A DNA stretch of 64,000 nucleotides from Marispirochaeta sp964554875 (GTDB lineage: Bacteria; Spirochaetota; Spirochaetia; JC444; Marispirochaetaceae), in NCBI GenBank assembly GCA_964554875.1, contig CAZKQJ010000019.1:18598-82597 (forward strand), in the 5' to 3' direction. How positions within the stretch are numbered: the stretch's first letter is position 1; each line of letters starts with the position of its first letter. Positions 45,882 to 55,288 of the stretch are shown here, in pieces. The notes beneath the pieces were generated by a model. It was given only the letters and a program-made list of their open reading frames with translations, had not been told where the DNA came from and did no database searches. The translations under genes were made by a program, and so were the position numbers.

Positions 45882-48536
45882 ATGGCCGCCAACAAAAATA
45901 TCCACTATTTTAGTCGAAATATACGACCTAAAAACGAACAGGTTATGGAAAAATCAGGACTGCGGGGAAAGCAGGCCCTCGAGTTTGCTTCCCTGGACCT
46001 GCCCATCCTGCCGGGGTTTATAATTGACGCGGAAATTGCAGCCCATCTGGATGATTTTGATTTCAAGAAAGAAGCGGGTATCCATCTCAAAAAATTTGAG
46101 GATGTTGTAAAAAAGCGCTTTGATGATCCTGAGAATCCTCTTCTCCTCAAAATCGTGATCAGTCCCAACCTGGCAATCGTTCATTATCCGACACTGCACA
46201 ATTTCGGTTTGACCGACGCTACTATTCCGGGTTTTTGCGGTTTCGTAGGGGAGACTTTTGGATACCACGAAGTTCTGTTCATGCTGCATGGGTTTCTGGA
46301 AATCGAACTGAAAATTTCCGAACTGGAGAAAAAGGAAAAGAAACGGCAGGAGCTTATCACTGCCATCGGTGAACTCAAAAAAATACTGGAAGGAGATGCC
46401 GGTTCGAAAGAACTGAAAGCAGCCTTTGCAAAATACCGGGGACTGCTGCCGAAGGAGTTTTTTACCTCCGCCTATTCCCAGATGCAGACCGCCCTGCAGC
46501 GTATCAGTTTAATGCTGAAACTGGACGACCTCGATGACGAGGACGCCGCAATTATGGTACAGCCCATGGTGTACGGTAATTACGGTAAGGACAGCGCCTC
46601 CGGCAGTTTCTACACCAGGGATATTGTGAGCGGTGCGGATCTGCTCCAGGGCTGGTACAATCAGAACGAGTTCGACACCATCGACACTGAGGGCAAGGAC
46701 ATTAACGATATTGGCAGCGGTTTTCTGAAGGAATTGAAAAATATTGCAAAAACCGTTGAGGATCATTTTAAGGAGATACGTTTCATCCGCTTTACCATTG
46801 AAAACAAGCAGGTGTGGCTTATAGAACAGCGTCCAGTAATGACGAAATCGACTCAGGCAGATCTTAAAACCCTGCTCGATCTGTACAGTCGGAAAATAGT
46901 CGATCAGGAGTATCTGATAAAGGGCATAAAACCTGCACAGCTGAATGAAATACTTCACCCTGTGGTGGATATCAAATCCACAAAGGATTTTGAAGAAATC
47001 AGCGGAGGAATCTCCGGTGCACCCGGAGCGGCTGTCGGAAGAGTATATTTTACAACCGAAGGACTGCTGGAAGCCTATAAGACCGCTCAACTGGAAGGAA
47101 CGGACACAAAATTTATACTGTGTATGCCCGCTACCTTTGCAGAAGATGTCAAGGCCATTGAAGTCGCTACGGGCGTTCTTTCCAGTGAGGGAGGTTATTC
47201 TGCCCACGCTTCGGTTGTCGCACGGCAGTACGGAAAGGTCTCTCTGGTTAAACCTGAGCTGCGGATTAGCGGGAAGAAAGCCGTTATGGATAAAGTGACG
47301 GTAAAAGAGGGGGACTATATAACCATGAATGTTCCCCATTACGGTGACCCGCAGATATTTATAGGAAAGGCATCCCTTATCGAACCTTCTCCCGAAGGAT
47401 CCGGTTTGCTGGAGTATGTCGATATTGTAAAGAAGCTGATGAAGAATTTCCATGTTCGGGTTAATGCGGACAATCCCCATGACGCCGAACTTGCAGTTCG
47501 TTTTGGCGCCCAGGGAATCGGTCTTTGCCGGACGGAGCACATGTTCTTTGACGAGAAGCGTATCAACGTTTTTCGGGAAATGATCATTTCGGATAGTACG
47601 TCTGACCGGGAAGGGGCTCTGAAAAAGCTTAAAAAGATGCAGGTCCAGGATTTCTCCGGTATCTTCCGGGCAATGGATGGCAAGGAGGTCACCATCCGTC
47701 TTCTGGATGCTCCGCTCCATGAGTTCCTGCCCCACAACGATACCGAAATGGGGAACTTTCTGGACCACATAAAGGGGCAAAAGAAGTATCAGAACCTGAG
47801 CCAGAAGGAGATTCGATACCGCTGTGATTCGCTCAGGGAATTTAATCCCATGCTTGGACACAGGGGCTGCCGGATCGCCGTCTCTTATCCCGAAATTTAT
47901 CGCATGCAGATCGAGGCTATCTTTGAGGCTGCCTATGCCCTTCGGGACGAAAAGATCAAGGTCATGCCGGAAATCATGATTCCCCTCATAATGAATGCCG
48001 ATGAGCTGAAACTTATTGTGTACGGCAAGAAGATCGAGGGAGATACCTATGAAGGTCTTACATCGGTAGCAGAGGCCATACGTAAGGAGAAGGGAGGAAA
48101 AGAACTGTCCTACAAGATTGGGACCATGATCGAGCTTCCGGCTGCGGCCCTGAGTGCCGGCGAAATAGCCCGTTACGCAGAGTTCTTTTCCTTTGGTACA
48201 AACGATCTTACCCAGACATCCCTTGGGCTCTCCAGGGATGATTTCAATTCATTCATGCCCGACTACACCCAGTTCGACATACTGAACGGAAATCCCTTTC
48301 AGCAACTGGACAAGAATGTCAAAGAGCTGATTCAGACGGCGGTCCGACGGGGGCTCATGACCCGGCCGAAGCTGAGTACGGGAATATGCGGAGAACACGG
48401 TGCGGTACCGGAGAATATCAGCTTCTGCATGGAGGCAGGGCTGGACTATGTTTCCTGTTCCGTCTATTCAGTACCGATCGCCATGCTGGCGGTTGCCCAG
48501 ATAGAACTGGAACGACAGGAAGCTGCCGCGGGATGA
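45882..48536 (+). CDS. Pyruvate,phosphate dikinase-like protein with degenerate nucleotide-binding domain
   Basis: The 884-residue product aligns over its length to PPDK. The C-terminal PEP/pyruvate barrel is intact: GIGLCRTEHMFF (545-556), RLLDAPLHEFLPH, EFNPMLGHRGCRIAV, FFSFGTNDLTQ and CGEHG. The catalytic Cys region YVSCS is present. The phosphohistidine segment reads GGYSAHASVVAR with His442, against GGMTSHAAVVAR usually. In the ATP-grasp half the SGARASMPGMMDT segment is replaced by SPNLAIVHYP (about 95-104), and GEYLINAQGED by an unrelated stretch (about 255-276). Recalled T. pallidum TP0746 is in the same position. Classical ATP-dependent PPDK activity is doubtful. Confidence 0.82.
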   Translation: MAANKNIHYFSRNIRPKNEQVMEKSGLRGKQALEFASLDLPILPGFIIDAEIAAHLDDFDFKKEAGIHLKKFEDVVKKRFDDPENPLLLKIVISPNLAIVHYPTLHNFGLTDATIPGFCGFVGETFGYHEVLFMLHGFLEIELKISELEKKEKKRQELITAIGELKKILEGDAGSKELKAAFAKYRGLLPKEFFTSAYSQMQTALQRISLMLKLDDLDDEDAAIMVQPMVYGNYGKDSASGSFYTRDIVSGADLLQGWYNQNEFDTIDTEGKDINDIGSGFLKELKNIAKTVEDHFKEIRFIRFTIENKQVWLIEQRPVMTKSTQADLKTLLDLYSRKIVDQEYLIKGIKPAQLNEILHPVVDIKSTKDFEEISGGISGAPGAAVGRVYFTTEGLLEAYKTAQLEGTDTKFILCMPATFAEDVKAIEVATGVLSSEGGYSAHASVVARQYGKVSLVKPELRISGKKAVMDKVTVKEGDYITMNVPHYGDPQIFIGKASLIEPSPEGSGLLEYVDIVKKLMKNFHVRVNADNPHDAELAVRFGAQGIGLCRTEHMFFDEKRINVFREMIISDSTSDREGALKKLKKMQVQDFSGIFRAMDGKEVTIRLLDAPLHEFLPHNDTEMGNFLDHIKGQKKYQNLSQKEIRYRCDSLREFNPMLGHRGCRIAVSYPEIYRMQIEAIFEAAYALRDEKIKVMPEIMIPLIMNADELKLIVYGKKIEGDTYEGLTSVAEAIRKEKGGKELSYKIGTMIELPAAALSAGEIARYAEFFSFGTNDLTQTSLGLSRDDFNSFMPDYTQFDILNGNPFQQLDKNVKELIQTAVRRGLMTRPKLSTGICGEHGAVPENISFCMEAGLDYVSCSVYSVPIAMLAVAQIELERQEAAAG

Positions 48537-48556
48537 ATGTACTCTTCTAAAGGGAT

Positions 48557-48592
48557 AAAAAAAGCTGCCGTTTTTCGCGGCAGCTTTTTTTT
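48557..48592. terminator. Bidirectional intrinsic terminator
   Basis: AAAAAAAGCTGCCG and CGGCAGCTTTTTTTT form a long stem around TTTTTCG, with an A run on one side and a T run on the other. It separates the convergent PPDK-like gene and the 181-residue hypothetical gene and can serve both strands. Confidence 0.9.
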
Positions 48593-48618
48593 CGGTCCTT
48601 GTAAATGGTAAAGCTGTA

Positions 48619-49164
48619 TTAAAAGATGGAGAACTTTTTTATACCCTCGATCACGTAGGCAGCGGCTTTTTTGGCGTCCGATTTCGGGACCCCCGCCTCT
48701 TTGTTTATGGTCTCGGTAAAAAAATATTCCATGGTATTGAGAACGTCCGGAGTGTTGAAGATCAGCAGAGAAAAGTTGATTCCCGTAGGTCTGAGTATGG
48801 TAAAGGACGAATAGGTCATGGTAGGGACCTTGCTCACCATCACTTTGGTCTGGTTTTTAGCAGTAAAAATCTCGAGTTCGTTAAAACGGTGGGGAATCTG
48901 GTAGGCCATCTTGCGGACATAAGGTTCCACATGTTTTTCCGGGTAATTTGTAGGTTCGACCAAAACAAAAAGTTTATTTCCGTCGGTCTGAAAGGTCAGG
49001 CCTTCTTCGGTGAGGTAGATATTCTTTACACCATTGTAGGCGACAACCTCATATTTCGAATAGGCCGAATTCTGGTCGAAAAACGAAGATACAATATACC
49101 CCCCGTCCCTGGGAAGTTTGTCTTCAGCGTATGCCTGGAAGAGATCTAAAGCTTTCGTCGCCAT
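48619..49164 (-). CDS. Conserved hypothetical protein, 181 residues
   Basis: The product has no signal peptide or membrane helix. It has alternating beta strands (GYIVSSFFDQNSAYSKYEVV, NIYLTEEGLTFQTDG, KLFVLVEPTNYPEK) and a C-terminal helical part with several Lys/Ala (KSDAKKAAAYVIEGIKKFSIF). I do not recognise the family. It has its own strong promoter (49182-49209) and AAGGAGG upstream of the ATG, so it is well expressed. It is convergent with the PPDK-like gene across a terminator. Confidence 0.75.
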   Translation of the reverse strand: MATKALDLFQAYAEDKLPRDGGYIVSSFFDQNSAYSKYEVVAYNGVKNIYLTEEGLTFQTDGNKLFVLVEPTNYPEKHVEPYVRKMAYQIPHRFNELEIFTAKNQTKVMVSKVPTMTYSSFTILRPTGINFSLLIFNTPDVLNTMEYFFTETINKEAGVPKSDAKKAAAYVIEGIKKFSIF

Positions 49165-49181
49165 TTTGTCCTCCTTGTGTC

Positions 49182-49209
49182 AGTATAAATATGGCCGGGA
49201 AAATATCAA
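49182..49209 (-). promoter_or_regulatory. Sigma70-type promoter for the 181-residue hypothetical gene
   Basis: On the minus strand TTGATA (49209-49204) and TATACT (49187-49182) are separated by 16 bases, each 5/6 of consensus. AAGGAGG at 49176-49170 then precedes the ATG at 49164. It lies in the 53-bp gap after the TPR gene, giving independent expression. Confidence 0.7.
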
Positions 49210-49217
49210 GCTGATTT

Positions 49218-51104
49218 TTATATTTCTTTCAGCTCCCCCGCTTTTTTCAGGAATTTATCAGCAAAAGAGTCGAGTCCCCTGTCTTTATAAATTTTACCGA
49301 TATTGTGGTAGGGGCGCCAATCCCGGGGATCCAGTTCCATCGCCGACCGAAATGCTGCCATGGCAGCTTCCGCATTGCCCTCCTTATGCAGAAGCACCCC
49401 GTGAATCAGCTTCAGGGACGAACTTGGTCTCTTTAAATATGCCAGGGCGCTTTCGAGGAGTTTGATTGCCTGCTTCCTGCGTCTGCATTTATCCAGGGAG
49501 TAGAGCAGGGAACGGAGAAATACTTCGTTTTCCGGTTCTTCCCGCAGAAGCTCCCTGTATATAATCGCAGCGTCCCGATAGCGTCTGGTTTTTCTGTAGC
49601 AGATAGCAAGAAGACGCTGCAGCCGGACATCGAGATTCCCGGTTCCAAGAAGGATTTCTGCCTCCTCCGCGGCATCTGAATAGCGCTGATCTGTATAGAG
49701 AAGGTCGATAAGCTGTACCCGGAGTTCGCGGTTGTCAGGTTCCCGGTCAAGAATTTCCCGGTACAGGTTTATCAGTTCTCCGGTATCGCCGGAATCCTGG
49801 AAACAGGTAATCAGACCTTCCATGGCAGGGGTATGATTTTCGTTAAGGATCAAGGCTTTCCGGTACCATTTTACCGCCAGGTCGGGCAGACCTGACCGTA
49901 CATACTGGTCAGCCAGAGCGCACAGAATATATGGGTCTGGGCCGTTCCGCCGCACCTCCTCCCTGACCTGGTCCAGGAGCTCTTCAGCTGGATATTCAAG
50001 ACGGCAACGGCTCAGGGTAATGTAGTAAGCGGCAAGATCGCCGTACTGGCCGCTTCCGGAAAGACCCTCCAGACGGCTTATTACCTGTGTCCAGTTGCCG
50101 CGCTGCCATGCTATCATGGCAAGACCCATGCGGGCTTCGCCGGATCCGGGGTTTCCCTTGAGGACCTGGTTGAAATGGTTTTCCGCCAGATCAAGATTCC
50201 CTGTGTTACGATAGGCTTCCCCGACAAGAAGATGCATATCCGCATCCCTGCGGATTTTCAGGGATCTGCAGCCGTGAAAAATGGCCTTCCGAAAATCCTG
50301 GTTTTGAAAGTTCTTTACCGCCAGAAGAGGTTCCACATTTTCCTGTCCCAGACTGAAGCCCTCTCCTTCAGGAAGGATATGCTCAATTTCCCGCAGGATA
50401 TTCCGGGCCTCGTCGAGTCTTCCGCAGGCAAAAAGGGAGTCAGCCATCTGAAGTCTGATAAGCTCGTCATCCTCTTCGAGTTCAGCGGCTTTTCGGTAAT
50501 AGTCGAGTGCCCTGGTATGGTCACCCTGCTCCCGAAGTATTTTTGCCAGATAGAGATATACAGTTACCGAATTAAGGTCCAGGCTTTCGAGAAACTCGAG
50601 TACCTGCTGTGCCGTATCCAGATCTTCGGCATTAAAACGGCGTAATCCGTAGACCAGAAGGGCGTTCAGGTAACCAACATAGAGCCGGCGATTTTCAGGG
50701 GCCTGTTCAACAGCCTGACCCAGGTAGTGTACGGCATCCTCGAATCGCCTGGCCTTCAGACAGGCCATACCCAGCAGAATAAGGGGTTTTATGTTGGCTG
50801 AATGACGGCTTGCCCGCTTGAGCAGGGGAATAGCCCGTGAGCAGGCTCCTGCGGCCAGATATGCCCGGCCAAGGAAGAAGTCACCGGCGGAGGATCGGGG
50901 CCTCATTCGCCGGTAATAGGAAAGAAAGATGACCGCCTTGTTGTAATCTTTCATTGCGTGATAAGTCCGTCCCAGGTAGAGGTAGGCATCCGGGAGTCCC
51001 TCTGATTCAGTTACGATCCTGGTAAGAAGGCGAAGGGATTCCTCGTAATCACGTCGTTTTCCGGCATCTACTGCTTTTCGCAGCAGCTCCTCATATTTTT
51101 GCAT
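49218..51104 (-). CDS. Long TPR-repeat protein
   Basis: From the ATG at 51104 the product is 628 residues, almost entirely tetratricopeptide repeats, about 15 helical pairs (for example AYLYLGRTYHAMKDYNKAVIF, AVKWYRKALILNENHTPAM and AYHNIGKIYKDRGLDS-like). There is no signal peptide, so it is probably cytosolic. Longer readings of this frame run into the opposite-strand purB gene and are not supported. The ribosome-binding site is poor. It is divergent from purB with 78 bp between. Repeat proteins of this kind act as interaction scaffolds; partner unknown. Confidence 0.8.
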   Translation of the reverse strand: MQKYEELLRKAVDAGKRRDYEESLRLLTRIVTESEGLPDAYLYLGRTYHAMKDYNKAVIFLSYYRRMRPRSSAGDFFLGRAYLAAGACSRAIPLLKRASRHSANIKPLILLGMACLKARRFEDAVHYLGQAVEQAPENRRLYVGYLNALLVYGLRRFNAEDLDTAQQVLEFLESLDLNSVTVYLYLAKILREQGDHTRALDYYRKAAELEEDDELIRLQMADSLFACGRLDEARNILREIEHILPEGEGFSLGQENVEPLLAVKNFQNQDFRKAIFHGCRSLKIRRDADMHLLVGEAYRNTGNLDLAENHFNQVLKGNPGSGEARMGLAMIAWQRGNWTQVISRLEGLSGSGQYGDLAAYYITLSRCRLEYPAEELLDQVREEVRRNGPDPYILCALADQYVRSGLPDLAVKWYRKALILNENHTPAMEGLITCFQDSGDTGELINLYREILDREPDNRELRVQLIDLLYTDQRYSDAAEEAEILLGTGNLDVRLQRLLAICYRKTRRYRDAAIIYRELLREEPENEVFLRSLLYSLDKCRRRKQAIKLLESALAYLKRPSSSLKLIHGVLLHKEGNAEAAMAAFRSAMELDPRDWRPYHNIGKIYKDRGLDSFADKFLKKAGELKEI

Positions 51105-51147
51105 AGCTTCATTGTACCTAAAATACGCTCCGATACCTACCCGGGCT

Positions 51148-51177
51148 TTGACAAATGGTCCCCTTTTACGGCATAGT
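51148..51177 (+). promoter_or_regulatory. Candidate promoter for purB-guaB-purA-guaA
   Basis: TTGACA (51148-51153, perfect) and CATAGT (51172-51177, 4/6) are 18 bases apart. The predicted start of transcription falls at or within a base of the purB ATG at 51183, and no Shine-Dalgarno sequence precedes that ATG, so the mRNA may be leaderless. Confidence 0.5.
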
Positions 51178-51182
51178 AGCGT

Positions 51183-52610
51183 ATGGAAGAGAGAAGCATT
51201 TTTCACTGTCTGTCCCCCCTGGACCATCGTTATTATCTGGCAAATCGGAACTTGTTCGATCAGCTTGGCAGCTACCTGAGCGAAGAGGCTTCGATCCAGT
51301 ACTGTATCAAGGTAGAAATCGCCCTCCTTAAAAGCCATGTAAAACTGAGCATGAAAGAACGCCCGGATCTGCTGGCCGCCCTCGATTCTGTGGAGGCGTC
51401 TGTCAGTCCCTCCGAGGTCTACGAAGAAGAGGAGAAAACCCAGCATAACATCCGTGCACTGGTTAACGTACTCAAGCGCAAGGTCCCTGAGGAAACCGCT
51501 CCCTATGTACATCTTGGCGCCACTTCAGTGGATATTCTGGATACTGCTCAGTCAATGCGCATGCGGGACGCGGTCAGGAATGTGATACTTCCGACTCTGC
51601 TCAAGGTTGAGGAGGAACTGGTCCGTCTCTGCCGGAACAATGCCGAGCTACCTCAGGTGGGTCGGACCCATGGGCAGCATGCTGTACCCATTACCTTTGG
51701 TTTTGCCATGGCTGAGTATGCTTCCAGGCTCGGAAAATCGATTATCCGGATCAACCGCCTTGCCGGTGATCTTCGGGGAAAAATTGCCGGAGCGGTGGGT
51801 TCTTATAATTCCACAGCCCTGCTGACCCCCGATCCTGAAAGCTTTGAGGCGGAAATCCTCGAATCCCTGGGTTTAAGCCCCTCGGAAACCGCGACCCAGA
51901 TGGTGGAGCCCGAGTATCTGCTCAGACTTCTCCTGGAGATTAATGTGGCCTTCGGTATCCTGGCCAATCTGGCCGACGACCTCCGGCACCTCCAGCGTTC
52001 CGAGATCAACGAGGTCCGGGAGCTGTTCAAGAGCGACCAGGTCGGTTCCTCCACCATGCCCCAGAAACGGAATCCCTGGAACTCTGAACATGTAAAGAGT
52101 CTATGGAAGGCCTTTGCTCCCCGGGTCATGACCTTTTTTATGGATCAGATATCCGAACACCAGCGTGATCTGAGCAATTCCGCCTCCATGCGTTTTATCG
52201 CCGATTATCTTGCAGGATTCGCCGCCGCTGCTGCCCGCAGTCTGAAGGTGCTGAAGAGTCTTCACGTCAATGCGGAGCAGATGATGAAGAACATTCAGGC
52301 TTCCGGGGATCTGGTCCTCGCGGAGGCTGCCTATATTCTGCTCGCCGCGGCGGGAGAATCGGAGGCCCACGAGATAATCAAACAGCTGACCCTGCGCTGC
52401 GAGAAGGAAGGAATCAGCCTTGCCAAGGCCATACACGAAAACAGCGCCGTCAATGAACTTGTCTCCCGCTCCCTCAAGGCAGTTGGACTGCCCGAGGCAG
52501 AGCTGTTTTTTTCCCGCCAGGAGCAGTACCGTGGGGTGGCGGTCAAGAAAGCCAGGGAGATTGCCGACCGCTACGAAAGCATACAGGACCTTTTGAAGGA
52601 GGATAAATAG
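51183..52610 (+). CDS. purB: Adenylosuccinate lyase
   Basis: It cleaves adenylosuccinate to AMP and SAICAR to AICAR, both steps of purine synthesis. The 475 residues carry the fumarase/aspartase-family signature GSSTMPQKRNPWNSEH near 281-296, and the active-site His region VGRTHGQHAVPITFG near 160. The N-terminal SPLDHRY matches the start of PurB proteins, supporting the ATG at 51183 despite no ribosome-binding site. The next gene guaB starts right after its stop. Argininosuccinate or cycloisomerase function is less likely given the purine neighbours. Confidence 0.93.
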   Translation: MEERSIFHCLSPLDHRYYLANRNLFDQLGSYLSEEASIQYCIKVEIALLKSHVKLSMKERPDLLAALDSVEASVSPSEVYEEEEKTQHNIRALVNVLKRKVPEETAPYVHLGATSVDILDTAQSMRMRDAVRNVILPTLLKVEEELVRLCRNNAELPQVGRTHGQHAVPITFGFAMAEYASRLGKSIIRINRLAGDLRGKIAGAVGSYNSTALLTPDPESFEAEILESLGLSPSETATQMVEPEYLLRLLLEINVAFGILANLADDLRHLQRSEINEVRELFKSDQVGSSTMPQKRNPWNSEHVKSLWKAFAPRVMTFFMDQISEHQRDLSNSASMRFIADYLAGFAAAAARSLKVLKSLHVNAEQMMKNIQASGDLVLAEAAYILLAAAGESEAHEIIKQLTLRCEKEGISLAKAIHENSAVNELVSRSLKAVGLPEAELFFSRQEQYRGVAVKKAREIADRYESIQDLLKEDK

Positions 52611-54050
52611 ATGGAATTTCGAGAATCCCTGAGCTACGACGATGTTCTGCTTATTCCAGCCTATGCTGATTTTCTGCCCGGTGAAGCATCGGTAAAAACC
52701 CGCCTGTGCGGGGATTTATATCTGAAGGCACCAATAATCTCCGCCGCCATGGATACGGTAACAGAGAAGGAGATGGCTATAGCCATGGCACTGAACGGAG
52801 GAGCGGGGGTCATTCACCGGAATCTGAGCCCTGAAGATCAGGCTGCCCATGTAGGAAGCGTCAAACGCTACCTGAACTGGGTTATCGATAATCCGATTAC
52901 TGTTGATCCGGAAGATTCCATCGCAGAGGTCAAACGGAAAACCCAGAGTAACCGGGTCTCCGGTCTGCCGGTGGTCGATACTGAGGGCTATCTGAAAGGA
53001 ATTATCACCAGCAGGGACTTGAGGTTCTGCAGGGATGACAGTCGGCGGGTAAAAGAAATCATGACCGTTGATCCTGTGGTGGAAATCGGGGATCCTACAC
53101 ACGAGAGCGCCCAGGAGAAGTTCGATACCCACAAAATCGAAAAACTGCCGGTGGTCGACAAAAACGGCAGACTTACAGGTCTTGTAACTGTCAAAGATAT
53201 AGAGAAACATCAGGATTATCCAAATGCCGCGGTGGATTCCCGGGGCAGACTGATCGTCGGAGCTGCAGTATCTCCCAATGACTGGCGGGTGCGCATGCCG
53301 CTGCTGCAGGCGGCGAATGTAGATTTTGTTGTCCTTGATACCGCCCACGGGGACAGCAAGAGTGTTATCGACGCAATAAGGAATATAAAAGCTGACTTCA
53401 GCGCTGCGGTTATCGGAGGGAATGTGGCTACCCCGGAGGGGACCCGACGACTTATCGATGCCGGGGCCGATGCGGTAAAGGTAGGGGTCGGACCGGGATC
53501 TATCTGTACCACCCGGATTGTTGCCGGTATAGGGGTTCCGCAGTTTACCGCAGTGCTCGAGTGTGCAGAGGAAGCTGAAAAATCCGGCATTCCCGTGGTG
53601 GCCGACGGGGGCATAAAATTTTCAGGCGACATAACAAAGGCCATCTGCGCCGGTGCCGGTACCGTGATGATCGGAAACCTCTTTGCCGGATTAAAGGAGG
53701 CCCCGGGTCGGGAGATAATCTACGACGGGCGCATGTTCAAGGAATATCGTGGAATGGGGAGTCTTTCCTCGATTCAGCAGGGTTCTGGGGACAGGTATCA
53801 GATGAAGGAAGGAGAAGCCCCGGTACCGGAAGGAATCGAGGGAAAGGTTCCTTACAAGGGAGAACTCAAAAACTTTTTCCACCAGCTGGTAACAGGTCTG
53901 AAAAAGGGAATGGGGTACTGCGGCTGTCGGACCATAGATCAATTGCGTTTATACAGGAATTTTGTTAAGATTTCCAGCGCCGGGCTTCAGGAGAGTCATG
54001 CTCATGATGTTTCCATCACCCAGGAAGCCCCCAACTATTCACGAAATTAG
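52611..54050 (+). CDS. guaB: Inosine-5'-monophosphate dehydrogenase
   Basis: It oxidises IMP to XMP, the first step to GMP. The 479 residues show the TIM-barrel start ESLSYDDVLLIPAYADFLP and two CBS domains (about 93-205, with SGLPVVDTEGYLKGIITSRDL). The active-site loop GPGSICTTRIVAG has the catalytic Cys, followed by the flap RGMGSL and the end QESHAHDV. AAGGAGG lies inside the end of purB, 8 bases before the ATG. Intact CBS domains imply purine nucleotide regulation. Confidence 0.97.
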   Translation: MEFRESLSYDDVLLIPAYADFLPGEASVKTRLCGDLYLKAPIISAAMDTVTEKEMAIAMALNGGAGVIHRNLSPEDQAAHVGSVKRYLNWVIDNPITVDPEDSIAEVKRKTQSNRVSGLPVVDTEGYLKGIITSRDLRFCRDDSRRVKEIMTVDPVVEIGDPTHESAQEKFDTHKIEKLPVVDKNGRLTGLVTVKDIEKHQDYPNAAVDSRGRLIVGAAVSPNDWRVRMPLLQAANVDFVVLDTAHGDSKSVIDAIRNIKADFSAAVIGGNVATPEGTRRLIDAGADAVKVGVGPGSICTTRIVAGIGVPQFTAVLECAEEAEKSGIPVVADGGIKFSGDITKAICAGAGTVMIGNLFAGLKEAPGREIIYDGRMFKEYRGMGSLSSIQQGSGDRYQMKEGEAPVPEGIEGKVPYKGELKNFFHQLVTGLKKGMGYCGCRTIDQLRLYRNFVKISSAGLQESHAHDVSITQEAPNYSRN

Positions 54051-54058
54051 GGGAAATA

Positions 54059-55288
54059 ATGAATCTTGTCGTAATTGGTGCTCAATGGGGTGACGAAGGA
54101 AAGGGAAAACTCGTTGATTACATGGCAGGGAACGCCCAGGTGGTTGTCCGCTTTTCCGGAGGCGCCAATGCGGGACACACCATAGTAATCGGAGATACCA
54201 CATATAAACTGCATCTGATTCCTTCCGGTGTTATCAGTAAAGAGAAGATTGCTGTGCTGGGTACGGGTATGGTAATCGATCCGGAGGCTCTCTTCAGTGA
54301 ACTGGAGATGATTGAGTCTCAGGGGATCGACTGGCATGGGAGGGTTCTTATCTCCGATCGGGCCCACCTTGTGCTTCCGCGATACAAGACTATGGACCTG
54401 GAGCTTGAGAAGGACCGGCGTCTGCCCATCGGAACCACCGGTCGGGGGATCGGCATCGCTTACGCTGAGAAGGCCCAGAGAGAAGGGGTCCGGGCAGGTG
54501 ATTTGTGGGATTCCAGGGTTTGGAACAGCCTGTTGCCTGAAGACCGGGACTTCCTGACTCCCTTCAAGGAGCGACTGGAAGGCATGGTGATTAACCTTGC
54601 CTCGTTCATGGCGGAACACCGTGAATCGAATGTCTTGTTCGAAGGGGCTCAGGGCATTCTTCTTGATCTGGATACCGGAACATATCCTTTCGTTTCGTCC
54701 GGGTATTCAAATGCAGCAGGCGCGGCCCTTGGCGGAGGTATTGGCCCCCGGGATCTGGATAAAATCCTCGGTGTTTTCAAAGCCTATTCCACCCGAGTCG
54801 GAAACGGCCCTTTCCCCAGCGAGTTTGCCCCGGAAGAGCATGGGGGTCTCATCGATCTGGTGCGCGAGACCGGACGGGAATACGGTGTAACCACCGGACG
54901 TCCCCGACGATGCGGTTATCTCGATCTGGTTGCCCTCAAATATGCCTGCCGCACCAACTCCATCGATGCCCTGATTCTTACCCATCTTGATGTCTATGAT
55001 ACCCTGAAAACCGTTACCCTCTGTACCGCTTATGAAATAGACGGGAAAAAGGTGAGCGACTTTCCAAGTCGTATTGAGGACCTTGAGAAGGCGATACCCG
55101 TGACAAAGGACTTTCCCGGCTGGCAGCAGAACCTGGGGGAAATCAAGAAGTACCAGGACCTTCCCTGGGAGGCCCGGGAGTATATCCGCTTTATTGAAGA
55201 GTATACCGAAACCCCGGTTACCATTGTTTCCGTGGGTTACGAACGGAATCAGACTATCCTTCGCGAGGACCCATGGATTCAATCCTGA
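54059..55288 (+). CDS. purA: Adenylosuccinate synthetase
   Basis: It joins IMP and aspartate with GTP to make adenylosuccinate. The 409 residues are slightly short against about 430 in E. coli. The GTP-loop QWGDEGKGKLVDY (8-20), GGANAGHTI with the catalytic His, GTTGRGIGIAYAEK and TTGRPRRCGYLDLVAL are present. GGGGA lies just upstream of the ATG. Its 3' end overlaps guaA by 16 bp. Confidence 0.97.
   Translation: MNLVVIGAQWGDEGKGKLVDYMAGNAQVVVRFSGGANAGHTIVIGDTTYKLHLIPSGVISKEKIAVLGTGMVIDPEALFSELEMIESQGIDWHGRVLISDRAHLVLPRYKTMDLELEKDRRLPIGTTGRGIGIAYAEKAQREGVRAGDLWDSRVWNSLLPEDRDFLTPFKERLEGMVINLASFMAEHRESNVLFEGAQGILLDLDTGTYPFVSSGYSNAAGAALGGGIGPRDLDKILGVFKAYSTRVGNGPFPSEFAPEEHGGLIDLVRETGREYGVTTGRPRRCGYLDLVALKYACRTNSIDALILTHLDVYDTLKTVTLCTAYEIDGKKVSDFPSRIEDLEKAIPVTKDFPGWQQNLGEIKKYQDLPWEAREYIRFIEEYTETPVTIVSVGYERNQTILREDPWIQS

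Noticed and set aside
46509..47861. 450-residue open frame antisense to the PPDK-like gene
   Set aside because: Shadow frame of a clearly coding gene with full-length homology; no promoter or start support.
51105..51512. Extension of the minus-strand TPR frame upstream of 51104
   Set aside because: It overlaps purB on the opposite strand and its sequence lacks TPR character.
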